From Teichococcus vastitatis (lineage in GTDB: Bacteria; Pseudomonadota; Alphaproteobacteria; Acetobacterales; Acetobacteraceae), in the NCBI RefSeq assembly GCF_003604215.1, contig NZ_QXGS01000005.1, positions 1-64,000 on the forward strand: a stretch of 64,000 nt of DNA. Reading direction: 5' to 3'. Below are positions 29,441-38,471 of this stretch, piece after piece (the first letter of the stretch is position 1; each line of letters opens with the position of its first letter). The notes beneath the pieces are model-generated. The model saw nothing but the letters and a program-made list of their open reading frames with translations. It was not told the DNA's origin and did no database searches. A program made the position numbers and the translations under genes.

Positions 29441-30289
29441 TCAGGATGCGGCCAGCCAAGCCGGGTCGTACGGGTCGATAGCGATCAGGAACAGCCCCGC
29501 CGCCTCCACGGCTGCGACCGTGGCAGGCCGGTCCACGACGATGGTGCCCCTGGCCTCGATCGCGATGCCGCGCAGGCCGGCCTCGACCGCGGCCGCCACC
29601 GTGACCGGGCCGATGGTGGGCAGGTCAACGCGACGATCCTGCCCGGGTTTCAGGATCTTGACCAGCACGCCACCCGGACCTTCCCGCCGCTGGGTTCCGG
29701 CTCGCGCGATCATCGCATCGGTGCCCTCGATGGCTTCCACGGCCAGCACCAGCCCCTGCTGCACCACGCAGCCCTGGCCGACATCCACGGCACCCAGCGC
29801 CCGCACCACGGCAATGCCGCGGGCGATGTCCCGCCGTGCGGCATCATCCGGCGCCAGGCTGCTCAGCTGCGACGGCGTCTCCACCAGCAGGTCCGCCAGC
29901 ACGGATTGCGCGGGCAGAGGCTCGAATCCTTCCTCGCGCAGCACCCGCAGCACGGCCTGGAGCAGCGAATCATCACCGCCGAAGGCCCGCATGCCGATGC
30001 GCGGCAGCAGCCGGGCGGCGCCGGCGTCCGGGCGCAACGACAGGAAGCTCGGACGGGACACACGCCCCGCCAGCACCAATTCCCGCACGCCCGCGGCGCG
30101 CAGCCATTCCAACATGCGGCCGGCGGCGCCGAGGCGACAGGTGACACAGGGATAGGCCGCGTAATCCGCCGGATTCCCGAAGCCTTCCAGCACCACCACA
30201 TGCGGGGTGCGGCCGGCGGCGGCGGCGGCGGCGGCGGCACGCTGCGGCATGTCGCCGGCGCCCACGATCATACCGAGCGGGGCGCCCAT
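29441..30289 (-). CDS. lpxI: UDP-2,3-diacylglucosamine pyrophosphatase LpxI
   Basis: LpxI hydrolyses UDP-2,3-diacylglucosamine to lipid X in lipid A synthesis; alphaproteobacteria use it in place of LpxH. The 282-residue protein has the family's N-terminal domain ([11 protein letters not shown] near 5-15, LEGF near 34) and C-terminal domain with [26 protein letters not shown] and [18 protein letters not shown] motifs. A CGG-repeat-encoded poly-Ala run lies near residues 17-25. The gene follows lpxA after five bases. Confidence 0.92.
   Translation of the reverse strand: MGAPLGMIVGAGDMPQRAAAAAAAAGRTPHVVVLEGFGNPADYAAYPCVTCRLGAAGRMLEWLRAAGVRELVLAGRVSRPSFLSLRPDAGAARLLPRIGMRAFGGDDSLLQAVLRVLREEGFEPLPAQSVLADLLVETPSQLSSLAPDDAARRDIARGIAVVRALGAVDVGQGCVVQQGLVLAVEAIEGTDAMIARAGTQRREGPGGVLVKILKPGQDRRVDLPTIGPVTVAAAVEAGLRGIAIEARGTIVVDRPATVAAVEAAGLFLIAIDPYDPAWLAAS
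30214..30237. repeat. (CGG)8 microsatellite inside lpxI
   Basis: Eight consecutive CGG units on the plus strand encode a run of alanines (GCC codons on the coding strand) near the LpxI N-terminus. The number of units can be counted directly in the sequence. Confidence 0.8.
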
Positions 30290-30294
30290 GACGC

Positions 30295-31173
30295 TCAGGC
30301 CTGCGCCTCGGCGTCATCCTCCTCCAGCGGCGCGACACGGCGGGCCCGGCACAGGCCGCGCTTGCTGTCGCTGCGGATGAAGCTCAGGATCTCCGCCACG
30401 GCCGGATGGTCGCCATGATCCGCCTCGGCCTGCGCCAGGCGATCCTGGAACACGCCGTGGCTGCGGAACAGCAACCGGTACACGGCGCGGAGCTGGTGGA
30501 TCTCGGCGCGCGAGAAGCCGCGCCGCCGCAGTCCGATCAGGTTCAGCCCAGTCAGCCGGGCGCGGTTGCCGAGCACGGCGCCAAAGGGGATCACGTCGGC
30601 CTCAACGCCGCTCATGCCGCCGATCACCGATTGCCGGCCGATGCGAACAAACTGGTGCAAGGCGGCCCCGCCACCTACGAACACGGTGTCGGCGATCTGC
30701 ACATGGCCGCCCAGCATGACGTTGTTGGCCAGGATCACGTGGTGATCCAGGGTGCAATCATGCCCGATATGGGCATTCACCATGATCAGGCAGTCGGCGC
30801 CCACCGTGGTCAGGCCGTGTCCGCCGACGCTGCCGCGATGGATGGTCGCGTGCTCCCGCACGATGGTGCGGGCGCCCACCACGGTGCGGGTCGGCTCGTT
30901 CTTGTATTTCAGATCCTGTGGCGCCAGCCCGATCGAGGCGCCATGGCTGACCTGCACGCCCTCGCCGATCCAGGTATGGCCCTCGACGGCCACGTTGGAG
31001 CCGATGGTAACACCGGCCTCCAGCACGGCATGGACGCCGATCATGGAAAACGGGCCGATCCGGCAGTCGGGGCCGATCGTGGCCCCCGCGCTCACGATGG
31101 CGGTCGGGTGAAGCTGGGCGGAGGCGTGGATGCGGCCATCGCCGGGCGGCAGGCTGGTATCAGGCACGGTCAT
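30295..31173 (-). CDS. lpxA: UDP-N-acetylglucosamine acyltransferase
   Basis: LpxA performs the first step of lipid A synthesis, 3-O-acylation of UDP-GlcNAc with a hydroxyacyl-ACP. The 292-residue protein is a left-handed beta-helix of hexapeptide repeats with the catalytic His in MVNAHIGHDC (H138) and a C-terminal helical domain after about residue 200. It carries roughly 15 extra residues at both ends relative to E. coli. It starts with an ATG four bases after fabZ. Confidence 0.95.
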   Translation of the reverse strand: MTVPDTSLPPGDGRIHASAQLHPTAIVSAGATIGPDCRIGPFSMIGVHAVLEAGVTIGSNVAVEGHTWIGEGVQVSHGASIGLAPQDLKYKNEPTRTVVGARTIVREHATIHRGSVGGHGLTTVGADCLIMVNAHIGHDCTLDHHVILANNVMLGGHVQIADTVFVGGGAALHQFVRIGRQSVIGGMSGVEADVIPFGAVLGNRARLTGLNLIGLRRRGFSRAEIHQLRAVYRLLFRSHGVFQDRLAQAEADHGDHPAVAEILSFIRSDSKRGLCRARRVAPLEEDDAEAQA

Positions 31174-31177
31174 CCGA

Positions 31178-31675
31178 TCAGTGGCCCATGATCATGGCGG
31201 AATAGGTGGCCTCGGCCACCGTCACGCCATCGACCCGGACATTGGCATTGAACTTCCAGACGTTGCGGCGGGCCTGCTCTTTCTTGATGTGGATCCGCAG
31301 CTGGTCTCCGGGGCCCACCGGGCGGCGGAACTTGGCGTGCTCGACGCTCATGAAATACACCACCTTGCCGCGGGCATCGGCCCCCAGCGTCTCGACCACC
31401 AGCACCGCGGCGGTCTGCGCCATCGCCTCGATGATCAGCACGCCCGGCATCACCGGGTGGTTCGGAAAATGGCCCTGAAAGAAAGGTTCGTTGATGGTGA
31501 CGTTCTTGATGCCAATGGCGCTCTCGCCCAGCACAACATCCACCATGCGGTCCAGCAGCAGGAACGGATAGCGGTGCGGAATCGCCTGCATGATCCGGGC
31601 GATATCGCAGACCTCCATTGTCCGCGGTGCGTCCACCGCCCCGGAGGCGGCCTGTTCCTGCTGATCCATTCCCAT
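31178..31675 (-). CDS. fabZ: 3-hydroxyacyl-ACP dehydratase FabZ
   Basis: FabZ dehydrates 3-hydroxyacyl-ACP in fatty acid elongation and competes with LpxA and LpxD for the same substrate pool, which explains its place between them. The 165-residue hot-dog protein has the catalytic pair H69 (GHFPNHPVMPG) and E83 (LIIEAMAQ), plus the PHRYPFLLLDR motif near 34-44. Its ATG shares a base with the lpxD stop (TAATG). Confidence 0.96.
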   Translation of the reverse strand: MGMDQQEQAASGAVDAPRTMEVCDIARIMQAIPHRYPFLLLDRMVDVVLGESAIGIKNVTINEPFFQGHFPNHPVMPGVLIIEAMAQTAAVLVVETLGADARGKVVYFMSVEHAKFRRPVGPGDQLRIHIKKEQARRNVWKFNANVRVDGVTVAEATYSAMIMGH

Positions 31676-32763
31676 TAGTCCGTCTGTTCCGACCGCCCGG
31701 AAGGCGGCTCCTTCTGTTCTTCTCGCGCCGGCCCCGCCGCGGAACGCGCCTTCCGCGCGCCCAGTTGCCGCAAATAAATCGCCGCGCGGAGCGCATCCTT
31801 GACCGGCATGGCGGGCGAGCCCGTCACGTCCTGCCCCGCCGGGACATCGCTTTGCACCCCGGCCTGGGCGCCGATCCGTGCCTTGGAGCCGATATTGAGG
31901 TGGCCGGTCAGCCCGGCCTGCCCGGCGATGGTGACAAAATCGCCAAGTCGGGTGGAGCCGGAAATGCCCACCTGCGCAACGATCACGCAGCCACGGCCTG
32001 TTACAACGTTGTGACCGATCTGCACGAGGTTGTCGAGGCGGGTTCCCGGCCCGAGAACCGTGTCGTCCAGCGCTCCCCGGTCGACGCAGCTATTGGCGCC
32101 GATCTCCACCTCATCCCCAAGCCGCACCCGGCCAAGCTGCGGAATCGTGACGAAGCGGCCCTCGGGCGTCGGAGTGAAGCCGAAGCCTTCCTGCCCGACC
32201 CTGGCACCCTGGTGCAGCGTGACGCGGTGGCCGGCCAGGCAGAACGAGGCGGCGGCATGCGCCAGGATGCGGCAATCATCGCCGAACACGCAGCCTGGCC
32301 CGATCACCGCATGCGGCCCCACGAGGCAGCGCGCGCCGAGCACGGCGCCGGCCCCGATCACCGCATGGGGACCGATGTCGCACCCCTCCCCCAGCACGGC
32401 ATCGGCGGCCACGGTGGCGGTGGGATGAATACCCGGCACGGGCGCGCGAGGCGGGTGGAACAGGGCGGCGATGCGGGCGAAGGCCAGGTGCGGCGTCCGG
32501 CTGAGCATCGCGGCGCAGCCTTCGGGAACCGAGGCGGCGAGATCGGGCGGCAACACCACCGCGCCCGCCCGGCTCGCCTTCAGGCTCGCGAGGTGCTTGC
32601 GCCCGTCCAGAAAAGCCACCTCGCCCGCTCCCGCGCTGTCCAGCGGTGCGACGCCGTTCAGCATCCGGGCGGCATCGCCGGCCAACTCCGCCCCGGCGGC
32701 TTCGGCCAGCCGGCTGAGCGGGTACGGCCCGGCAGCCGGGTGGAAGCGCGGATCGGCGGACAA
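31675..32763 (-). CDS. lpxD: UDP-3-O-(3-hydroxyacyl)glucosamine N-acyltransferase
   Basis: LpxD adds the second acyl chain in lipid A synthesis. The 362-residue protein has an N-terminal uridine-binding domain, a long hexapeptide-repeat beta-helix (about 100-310) and a C-terminal helix. The active-site His lies in QIGHNVVTG. I infer a TTG start at 32763: it opens the canonical LSADPRFHPAAGP N-terminus, has GGA nine bases upstream and lies four bases after the skp stop, and no ATG or GTG fits. The tail after LRQLGARKA is a Lys/Glu/Ser-rich extension. Confidence 0.9.
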   Translation of the reverse strand: MSADPRFHPAAGPYPLSRLAEAAGAELAGDAARMLNGVAPLDSAGAGEVAFLDGRKHLASLKASRAGAVVLPPDLAASVPEGCAAMLSRTPHLAFARIAALFHPPRAPVPGIHPTATVAADAVLGEGCDIGPHAVIGAGAVLGARCLVGPHAVIGPGCVFGDDCRILAHAAASFCLAGHRVTLHQGARVGQEGFGFTPTPEGRFVTIPQLGRVRLGDEVEIGANSCVDRGALDDTVLGPGTRLDNLVQIGHNVVTGRGCVIVAQVGISGSTRLGDFVTIAGQAGLTGHLNIGSKARIGAQAGVQSDVPAGQDVTGSPAMPVKDALRAAIYLRQLGARKARSAAGPAREEQKEPPSGRSEQTD

Positions 32764-32767
32764 GCGG

Positions 32768-33541
32768 TCAGTTCCGCCGCGGCGCCTGGGCCGGCGCCTG
32801 GCCCGGGCGGTTGGACGCGGGCGAAGCAGCAGCTGGCGCCGCACCTTCCGCCGGCAGCGTCACGGATTTGAGGATCTTGTTCAGCTGGGTGCTGACCTCG
32901 GGCGACAGGTCGAAGGGCGGCTCGTTGTAGATCACCATCGGGCGCGGCAGCACCAGGTTCACCTTGCGGCTGGCCGCCACCTGCCGGATCACCGTGGCCA
33001 AGGCCTGCTCGATCTCCTGGAGTCCCTGCTGGGCTGCCTGCTCGATGTCGCGCGAGCGGTCGCGGAACACCCGCTGCGCATCCTGGACACGTTCCTGCAG
33101 GTCTCGTTCCTTGTTGCGTAGCTCCTCAGGCGAGGCGGTGCTGCGCTGATTGGCCAGCTGCTGTTGCTCCTCACGCCAGCGCGCCTGCTCGCGCTGCAGG
33201 TCGTCGTTCAGCTTCTGCCGACGCTTCTCGATCTCCTCCCGCACCGTGTTGAAGGCGGTGGAGTCGCGCTGCACAGCGGGCACGTCGACGATGCCGATCA
33301 CCGCGGCCGGCGGCGGCTCGCCGGGCGGCAGCGGCGAAGGATTGGGCTGCACGGCGCGCTGGGCAGGGCGCTGCTGCGGCGCCTGGGCCGGGCGCTGCTG
33401 CGCGGCCGGGGCCTGCTGCCGCTGCTGGTTCGGAACAAACCATTCCTGCTGCTGCTGCTGCGCCAGGGCGGGATGGGCCGCCAGCAGGGAAGCAGTCAGC
33501 AGGGTCGCCGCAAGCGCGGTCGGGGCGGCGCGTCGGGCCAT
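32768..33541 (-). CDS. skp: OmpH/Skp-family periplasmic chaperone with Gln/Pro-rich insert
   Basis: Skp holds unfolded outer-membrane proteins on their way to BamA. The 257-residue precursor has a signal peptide (about 1-28, ending ALA-Q), then about 55 residues of Gln/Pro/Ala-rich low-complexity sequence, before a conventional OmpH domain. That domain has VIGIVDVPAVQRDS near 85-98, a long Gln/Glu/Arg-rich coiled coil to about 190 and a C-terminal strand segment. Typical Skp lacks the low-complexity insert. The ATG at 33541 has GGAG ten bases upstream and is preferred to a TTG at 33550. It sits between bamA and lpxD, its standard place. Confidence 0.9.
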   Translation of the reverse strand: MARRAAPTALAATLLTASLLAAHPALAQQQQQEWFVPNQQRQQAPAAQQRPAQAPQQRPAQRAVQPNPSPLPPGEPPPAAVIGIVDVPAVQRDSTAFNTVREEIEKRRQKLNDDLQREQARWREEQQQLANQRSTASPEELRNKERDLQERVQDAQRVFRDRSRDIEQAAQQGLQEIEQALATVIRQVAASRKVNLVLPRPMVIYNEPPFDLSPEVSTQLNKILKSVTLPAEGAAPAAASPASNRPGQAPAQAPRRN

Positions 33542-33560
33542 GGGGATCAAACTCCGTAGA

Positions 33561-35897
33561 TCAGAAGCGCGTGCCGAAGCCGAAACGGAAGACCTGCGTC
33601 TCGTCGTAGGACTTCTTCACCACGGCCTGCGCCAGGTCGATGTTGATGAGGCCGAAGGGACTGCGCCAGGAGATGCCGATGCCGGCGCCGACCCGCGGAT
33701 CGGCCTCGTCGACGATGTCGGGGCCGCTGTCGATGTTGGACAGCGAGCCGACATCCACGAAGGCACGGCCGATCAGGCCCAGCTCCGCAGGTACCGGCAG
33801 GGGGAAGCGCATCTCGGTGCTCTGGGTCCAGATGGTGCGGCCGCCGAGCGCGTCGGTGGTGCTGCGGTCGCGCGGGCCGGCACCGGCCACGGCGAAGCCG
33901 CGCAGGTTCTCGCCGCCCAGGAAGAAGCGGTCGAGGATGCGCTCCTGCTTGTCCTCGTCGCCATAGCTGACCAGGTGACCGACGCCGGCCGAGATCGCCA
34001 GCACGTATTCCGGGTCCCCCAGCAGCCGCTCGAAGGGCACGAAGTAGGTCGCGTCGAGGCGGGTGCGCAGGTAGTTCACGTCGCCGCCGAGACCGGCCAG
34101 GTCGGTGCCGAGCCGCAGCACATAGCCGCGGCGCGGGTCGAGGCGGGAATCGCGCGTGTCATAGGTCAGCGTCTGGCCGATCTGCGACAACACGGTGACG
34201 CCGGTCTGCTCGCGGATATAGCGGCTGGCGGTCTCGTTGATGTTGAAGATGTTGCGGCGGGACAGGGTATAGGCCCAGCTCTGCCGCAGCCGCTCATTGA
34301 ACTCGTAGCCGGCGCGCAGGCTGAAGCCGGCGCGGCGCTCCTCATAGCCCGAGTAATCCGTCAGGTCGCGCACGATGTAGAACACGTCCGCACCAATCGC
34401 GAGGTTGCGGTCGAGGAAGGACGGATCAGTCACCGAAAGGTCCACCTGCGAGCGGCGCTGCGCGATGGTGGTGTTGATGCGCGCGTCCACGCCGGTGCCG
34501 AGCAGGTTGCGCTCGCGCAAGCCGAGATCGGCCAGGGCGCCGGCGTCGGTCGAGTAGCCGCCGCCGATCGAGATCTCGCCCGTGGCGCGCTCGCTGACGC
34601 TGGTGTTCAGGATCACCCGGTCCGATGCGCTGCCGGGCGCAGGCGTGATCTGCACGTCGCCGAAATAGCCGAGGTCGCGGATGCGCTGGCGGGAGCGCTG
34701 CACCGCCGCATTGTTGAAGGCATCGCCCTCCGCCAGCCGCAGTTCACGGCGGATCACGCGATCCTGGGTGCGGGTGTTGCCGATGATGTCGATGCGCTCG
34801 ACATAGGCGCGGTTGCCTTCCGTGACGTCGAAGGCGATGTCGACGCGCTGTTCGGCCGTGTTGCGGGTGATCCGCGGCTCAACCTCGACAAAGGGAGCGC
34901 CGCTCAGGTTCGCCTGGTCGACCAGCGTCTGCTCCATGGTCTCCACGGCGTCGCCGTCGAACCAGTCGCCGGGCTGGATGGTCATCACCGGCTGCAACTG
35001 CGCTCCGGTGACGTTGCGCAGGCTGGAATTGATCTCGACCTTGCCCACCCGGTAGCGCGGGCCTTCCTGGACCGTGTAGGTCAGGAAGAAGCCGGAGCGG
35101 TCGGGCGCCAGCTCGGCCGTGGCATCGGTGATCTCGACATCGGCGTAGCCTTCGCGCTGGTAGTAGCGGCGCAGCAGCTCGCGGTCGAAGTTCAGCCGCT
35201 CGGGGTCATAGGTGTCGGCGCTGGAGAAGAGCCGGTACCAGGCGGATTCGCGGGACGCGACGACTTCCTTCAGCCGGCTGTCGGAGAAGTTCTCGTTGCC
35301 GACGAAGTTGATGCGGCTGATCAGCGCCGACTCGCCCTCGGTGATCTCGAACACCACATCGACCCGGTTCTGGTCGCGCTCGATGACCTTGGGCTCGACC
35401 CGCGCCGCGAAGCGGCCGCGGCGGGCATAAAGTTCGAGGATGCGCTGCCGGTCGGCGCGGGCGGTGGCGGCGGTGAACACGGCGCGCTCACGCAGGGTCA
35501 GGATGGGGCGCAGCGTGTCGTCGGACAGCGCGCTGTTTCCCTCGAACGCCACCTGGTTGACGATCGGGTTCTCCTGCACTTGCACCGCCAGCCGGTCACC
35601 CTGACGGGTGATGCGGACGTCACGGAACAGCCCGGTGGCGAACAGGGTGCGGAGGCTGCGGTCCACCGCATCCCCCGTATAGGGGTCGCCCGGCTGGAGC
35701 AGCATGTAGGAGCGGATGGTGTCCGCCTCGATGCGCTGGTTGCCCGCCACGTCGATCCCGGTGATCACGCCGCCCGCAGTGGCCTCCGGCCCGCGCTGGG
35801 CCGGCGCGGCACGCCGCGGCTGGGCGGAAGCGTCAGGCGGCAGCAGCACGGGCACGAGGCAGGTGGCGGCAAGCAAAAGGGCGCGTGTGGCGTGCAA
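33561..35897 (-). CDS. bamA: outer membrane protein assembly factor BamA
   Basis: Central beta-barrel insertase of the outer membrane. The 778-residue precursor has a signal peptide (about 1-25, ASAQP), five POTRA domains (about 40-420) and a C-terminal Omp85 barrel. The loop-6 motif reads LGGENLRGF near 675, the L-R-G-F form of VRGF, and the barrel ends FRFGFGTRF with the terminal Phe of a beta-signal. The first codon that gives a signal peptide is a TTG at 35897; the next in-frame ATG is far inside POTRA1. It lies between rseP and skp. Confidence 0.95.
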   Translation of the reverse strand: MHATRALLLAATCLVPVLLPPDASAQPRRAAPAQRGPEATAGGVITGIDVAGNQRIEADTIRSYMLLQPGDPYTGDAVDRSLRTLFATGLFRDVRITRQGDRLAVQVQENPIVNQVAFEGNSALSDDTLRPILTLRERAVFTAATARADRQRILELYARRGRFAARVEPKVIERDQNRVDVVFEITEGESALISRINFVGNENFSDSRLKEVVASRESAWYRLFSSADTYDPERLNFDRELLRRYYQREGYADVEITDATAELAPDRSGFFLTYTVQEGPRYRVGKVEINSSLRNVTGAQLQPVMTIQPGDWFDGDAVETMEQTLVDQANLSGAPFVEVEPRITRNTAEQRVDIAFDVTEGNRAYVERIDIIGNTRTQDRVIRRELRLAEGDAFNNAAVQRSRQRIRDLGYFGDVQITPAPGSASDRVILNTSVSERATGEISIGGGYSTDAGALADLGLRERNLLGTGVDARINTTIAQRRSQVDLSVTDPSFLDRNLAIGADVFYIVRDLTDYSGYEERRAGFSLRAGYEFNERLRQSWAYTLSRRNIFNINETASRYIREQTGVTVLSQIGQTLTYDTRDSRLDPRRGYVLRLGTDLAGLGGDVNYLRTRLDATYFVPFERLLGDPEYVLAISAGVGHLVSYGDEDKQERILDRFFLGGENLRGFAVAGAGPRDRSTTDALGGRTIWTQSTEMRFPLPVPAELGLIGRAFVDVGSLSNIDSGPDIVDEADPRVGAGIGISWRSPFGLINIDLAQAVVKKSYDETQVFRFGFGTRF

Positions 35898-36071
35898 GGT
35901 TCGGATCCGGTGCCAGTGGACGGTTCAGTGATGCAGGCCTGAAGCGGGCCGGCAGCGACCCCGAAACCGCGGCGTCTGGGGCGGCGGGAGACTAGCGGGG
36001 AACCGCAGACCCCGCCACCCCTCAGCGCTTAAGCCCCGCTTCCAGCCGATCTCTAGATGTTTCAGGACGTT

Positions 36072-36096
36072 GCAGGGCGAAGCATCGTCGCCCTGC
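36072..36096 (-). terminator. hairpin between rseP and bamA
   Basis: A 9-bp perfect stem (GCAGGGCGA / TCGCCCTGC, 7-nt loop) lies 12 bases past the rseP stop, in a 211-base gap. There is no T run. It may attenuate read-through into bamA or simply end the upstream unit. Confidence 0.4.
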
Positions 36097-36108
36097 GAAC
36101 TGGCTCCC

Positions 36109-37218
36109 TCAGCCTGCCAGCCCGCTGACCCAGCGCACCACGCCCAGGCTGGACAGATCATTCCAGGTGGCGAACACGAACAAGGCGATCAGCAGGGCGA
36201 AGCCGGCGCGGAAGCCATACTCGATGGCGCGGGGCGGCAGGGGGCGGCCGCGGATCGCCTCGGCGGCGTAGAACAGCAGGTGGCCGCCATCCAGCACCGG
36301 AATCGGAAACAGATTGATCAAGGCGAGGTTCACCGACAGGATCGCCATGAACGACACCAGGCTGGCAACGCCGAGCTGCGCCACCTGCCCCGAGATCTGC
36401 GCGATCCGCAGCGGCCCGCCCAGTTCCTCGGTCCCGCGCTGGCCGGCAATCATCTGCCACAGGCCGCCCAGCGTCTGCACGGTGACGTCCCAGGTCTGGC
36501 TGACCCCGGCGGCGAGGGCGCTCAGCGGATTCAGCCGGCGGAATTCCGGCGCGCCTCCGGAGATGCCGAGAATGCCGCTGGTGGCGCCATTGGCCTCGCG
36601 CGGCTCCGGCGTGGCGGTCAGCTCCTGCTCCACGCCGTCGCGCAGCACTTGGATCGTCACCGGCTGGCCGGCGCGCGGCTGGATATGGCGCTGCACCTCC
36701 TCGAACCGGCTGATCGGCGTGCTGTCCAGGCTGAGGATCCGGTCACCCGGCAGCAGCCCGGCGCGCTGCGCAGCACTGCCCTCAACCACCGTGCCGATGC
36801 TGGTGTTGGGCTGTGGCTGGCCCACCGTCATGTACAGCAGGCCGAACAGCACGGCCGCCAGCAGGAAGTTGGCGACCGGGCCGGCCGCCACCACGATGGC
36901 GCGGTCACGCACCGGCTTGTTGTGGAACGTCTGCCCCGGGCGCCACGCGGCGCGGGCTTCGGGCGAGGCATCGTCCGGCCCTTCCTGCCCGTGCAGCTTC
37001 ACGAAGCCGCCGAGCGGCAGCCATGCGAGGCGCCATTCGGTGCCGCGCCGGTCGGTCCAGGCGTGAATGCGCTTGCCAAATCCGATGGAAAACACTTCCA
37101 CATGCACGCCGCGCCAGCGCGCCGCGAGGTAATGCCCCAGCTCGTGGATGAAGACGAGCACGCCCAGCACGATCACGAAGGCGAAGATGGAGCGCAGGGG
37201 CTCGGGCAGCAGGTCCAA
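36109..37218 (-). CDS. rseP: RIP metalloprotease RseP
   Basis: Site-2 intramembrane protease that in E. coli cleaves the anti-sigma factor RseA and remnant signal peptides. The 369-residue protein has an N-terminal membrane helix with the zinc motif HELGH (25-29), one PDZ domain (about 125-210, with AQRAGLLPGDRIL), and C-terminal helices containing the NLFPIPVLDGG motif with the third metal ligand. The start is a TTG at 37218, supported by an AGGAG ribosome binding site nine bases upstream; the nearby upstream ATG is out of frame. Confidence 0.94.
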   Translation of the reverse strand: MDLLPEPLRSIFAFVIVLGVLVFIHELGHYLAARWRGVHVEVFSIGFGKRIHAWTDRRGTEWRLAWLPLGGFVKLHGQEGPDDASPEARAAWRPGQTFHNKPVRDRAIVVAAGPVANFLLAAVLFGLLYMTVGQPQPNTSIGTVVEGSAAQRAGLLPGDRILSLDSTPISRFEEVQRHIQPRAGQPVTIQVLRDGVEQELTATPEPREANGATSGILGISGGAPEFRRLNPLSALAAGVSQTWDVTVQTLGGLWQMIAGQRGTEELGGPLRIAQISGQVAQLGVASLVSFMAILSVNLALINLFPIPVLDGGHLLFYAAEAIRGRPLPPRAIEYGFRAGFALLIALFVFATWNDLSSLGVVRWVSGLAG

Positions 37219-37304
37219 GGTCGTTTCTCCTGCCCGGCCATGCAGGGCCGGGCGTGTTCAACCGCCCTCCGGCCGTGCGGGCCGGAGCGTCATCCCATCG
37301 CCGC

Positions 37305-38471
37305 TCAGGTGGCGCGGCGGGTGGCTCGCCGCCTCGCTTCGCGGCGGGCTTCCGCATCCAGCGCCAGCACGGCCTCCAGATCTCCCGCCAATGGCGCGCC
37401 CAGAGCGTCCAGGCATTCCTCCACCACGGCGGCGATGTCGAGAAAGCCGAGCCGCTCCTGCAGAAACAGTCCGACGCCAACCTCGTTCGCGGCATTCAGG
37501 ATGGTGGTGGCCCCCTGCCCCGCCTGCAAGGCCTGCCGTGCCAGCCGCAGCGCCGGAAACCGGCCGGGCTCGGGCTGGAAGAATTCCAGCCTGGACATGG
37601 CGGCCAGGTCCAGCCTCGGCACATCCACGGCCATGCGGTCCGGCCAGGCCAGGGCATGGGCGATGGGGGTGCGCATGTCCGGCGAGCCGAGCTGCGCCAG
37701 CAGCGAGCCATCGGCGTACTGCACCAGGCCATGCACCGCGGATTGCGGATGCACCAGCACTTCGATGCGGGATTCCGGCACCGGGAACAGCCGGGCCGCC
37801 TCGATCAGCTCCAGCCCCTTGTTCATCATGGTGGCGGAGTCGACGCTGATCTTGGCTCCCATCGACCAGACCGGGTGCCGCACGGCCTCGCACGGGGTGG
37901 CGCGGGCCATCGTCTCACGGCTCGCGGTGCGGAACGGTCCGCCGGATGCGGTGAGGATGATCTTCTCCACCGCCGCCGGATCGCGCGTTTCCAACACCTG
38001 AAAAATCGCGTTGTGCTCGGAATCGACCGGCAGGAGGGTCGCACCGGCCTGTCGCGCGGCGGCCAGTACCACCTCGCCCGCGCAGACCAGGGCTTCCTTG
38101 TTGGCCAGGGCGAGGGTGCCGCCGCGGCGCAGCGCCGCCAGGGTCGGGCGCAGTCCCGCGGCGCCGACGATCGCCGCCATGGTCCAGTCGGCCGATCGGG
38201 CGGCGGCGTCCAGCACCGCCTCCGAACCGCACGCCCAGGCGATGCCGGAACCGGCGAGCCGCTCGGCCAGGGCCGGCCCGGCCTCCGGATCGGCCAGCAC
38301 GGCGATCTCAGGGCGCAGCCGCAGCGCCTGCTCGGCCAGGGCGGCGGCGTCCCGGCCGGCCACCAAAGCCACCACCGCAAACCGCCCAGGAGGCGCGGCA
38401 TCCAGCAGCGCCACGGTGCTGCGGCCCACCGATCCGGTGCAGCCGAGGATGCTGACGCGACGCGGCGTCAC
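37305..38471 (-). CDS. dxr: 1-deoxy-D-xylulose-5-phosphate reductoisomerase
   Basis: Dxr converts DXP to MEP in the non-mevalonate isoprenoid pathway, feeding UppS nearby. The 388-residue protein has an NADPH-binding GCTGSVGRST near 10-19 (most homologues read GSTGSIG), ALANKEALV near 120, DSEHNAIFQ near 147, and the SGGPFRT and MGAKISVDSATMMNKGLE motifs of the metal and substrate sites. I use the GTG at 38471, which overlaps the cdsA stop by four bases; a GTG at 38477 would add two residues. Confidence 0.96.
   Translation of the reverse strand: MTPRRVSILGCTGSVGRSTVALLDAAPPGRFAVVALVAGRDAAALAEQALRLRPEIAVLADPEAGPALAERLAGSGIAWACGSEAVLDAAARSADWTMAAIVGAAGLRPTLAALRRGGTLALANKEALVCAGEVVLAAARQAGATLLPVDSEHNAIFQVLETRDPAAVEKIILTASGGPFRTASRETMARATPCEAVRHPVWSMGAKISVDSATMMNKGLELIEAARLFPVPESRIEVLVHPQSAVHGLVQYADGSLLAQLGSPDMRTPIAHALAWPDRMAVDVPRLDLAAMSRLEFFQPEPGRFPALRLARQALQAGQGATTILNAANEVGVGLFLQERLGFLDIAAVVEECLDALGAPLAGDLEAVLALDAEARREARRRATRRAT

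Noticed and set aside
33150-35942. 930-codon open frame on the plus strand
   Set aside because: Antisense to bamA and skp; low-complexity translation without recognisable motifs, while the minus strand encodes complete, well-placed genes.
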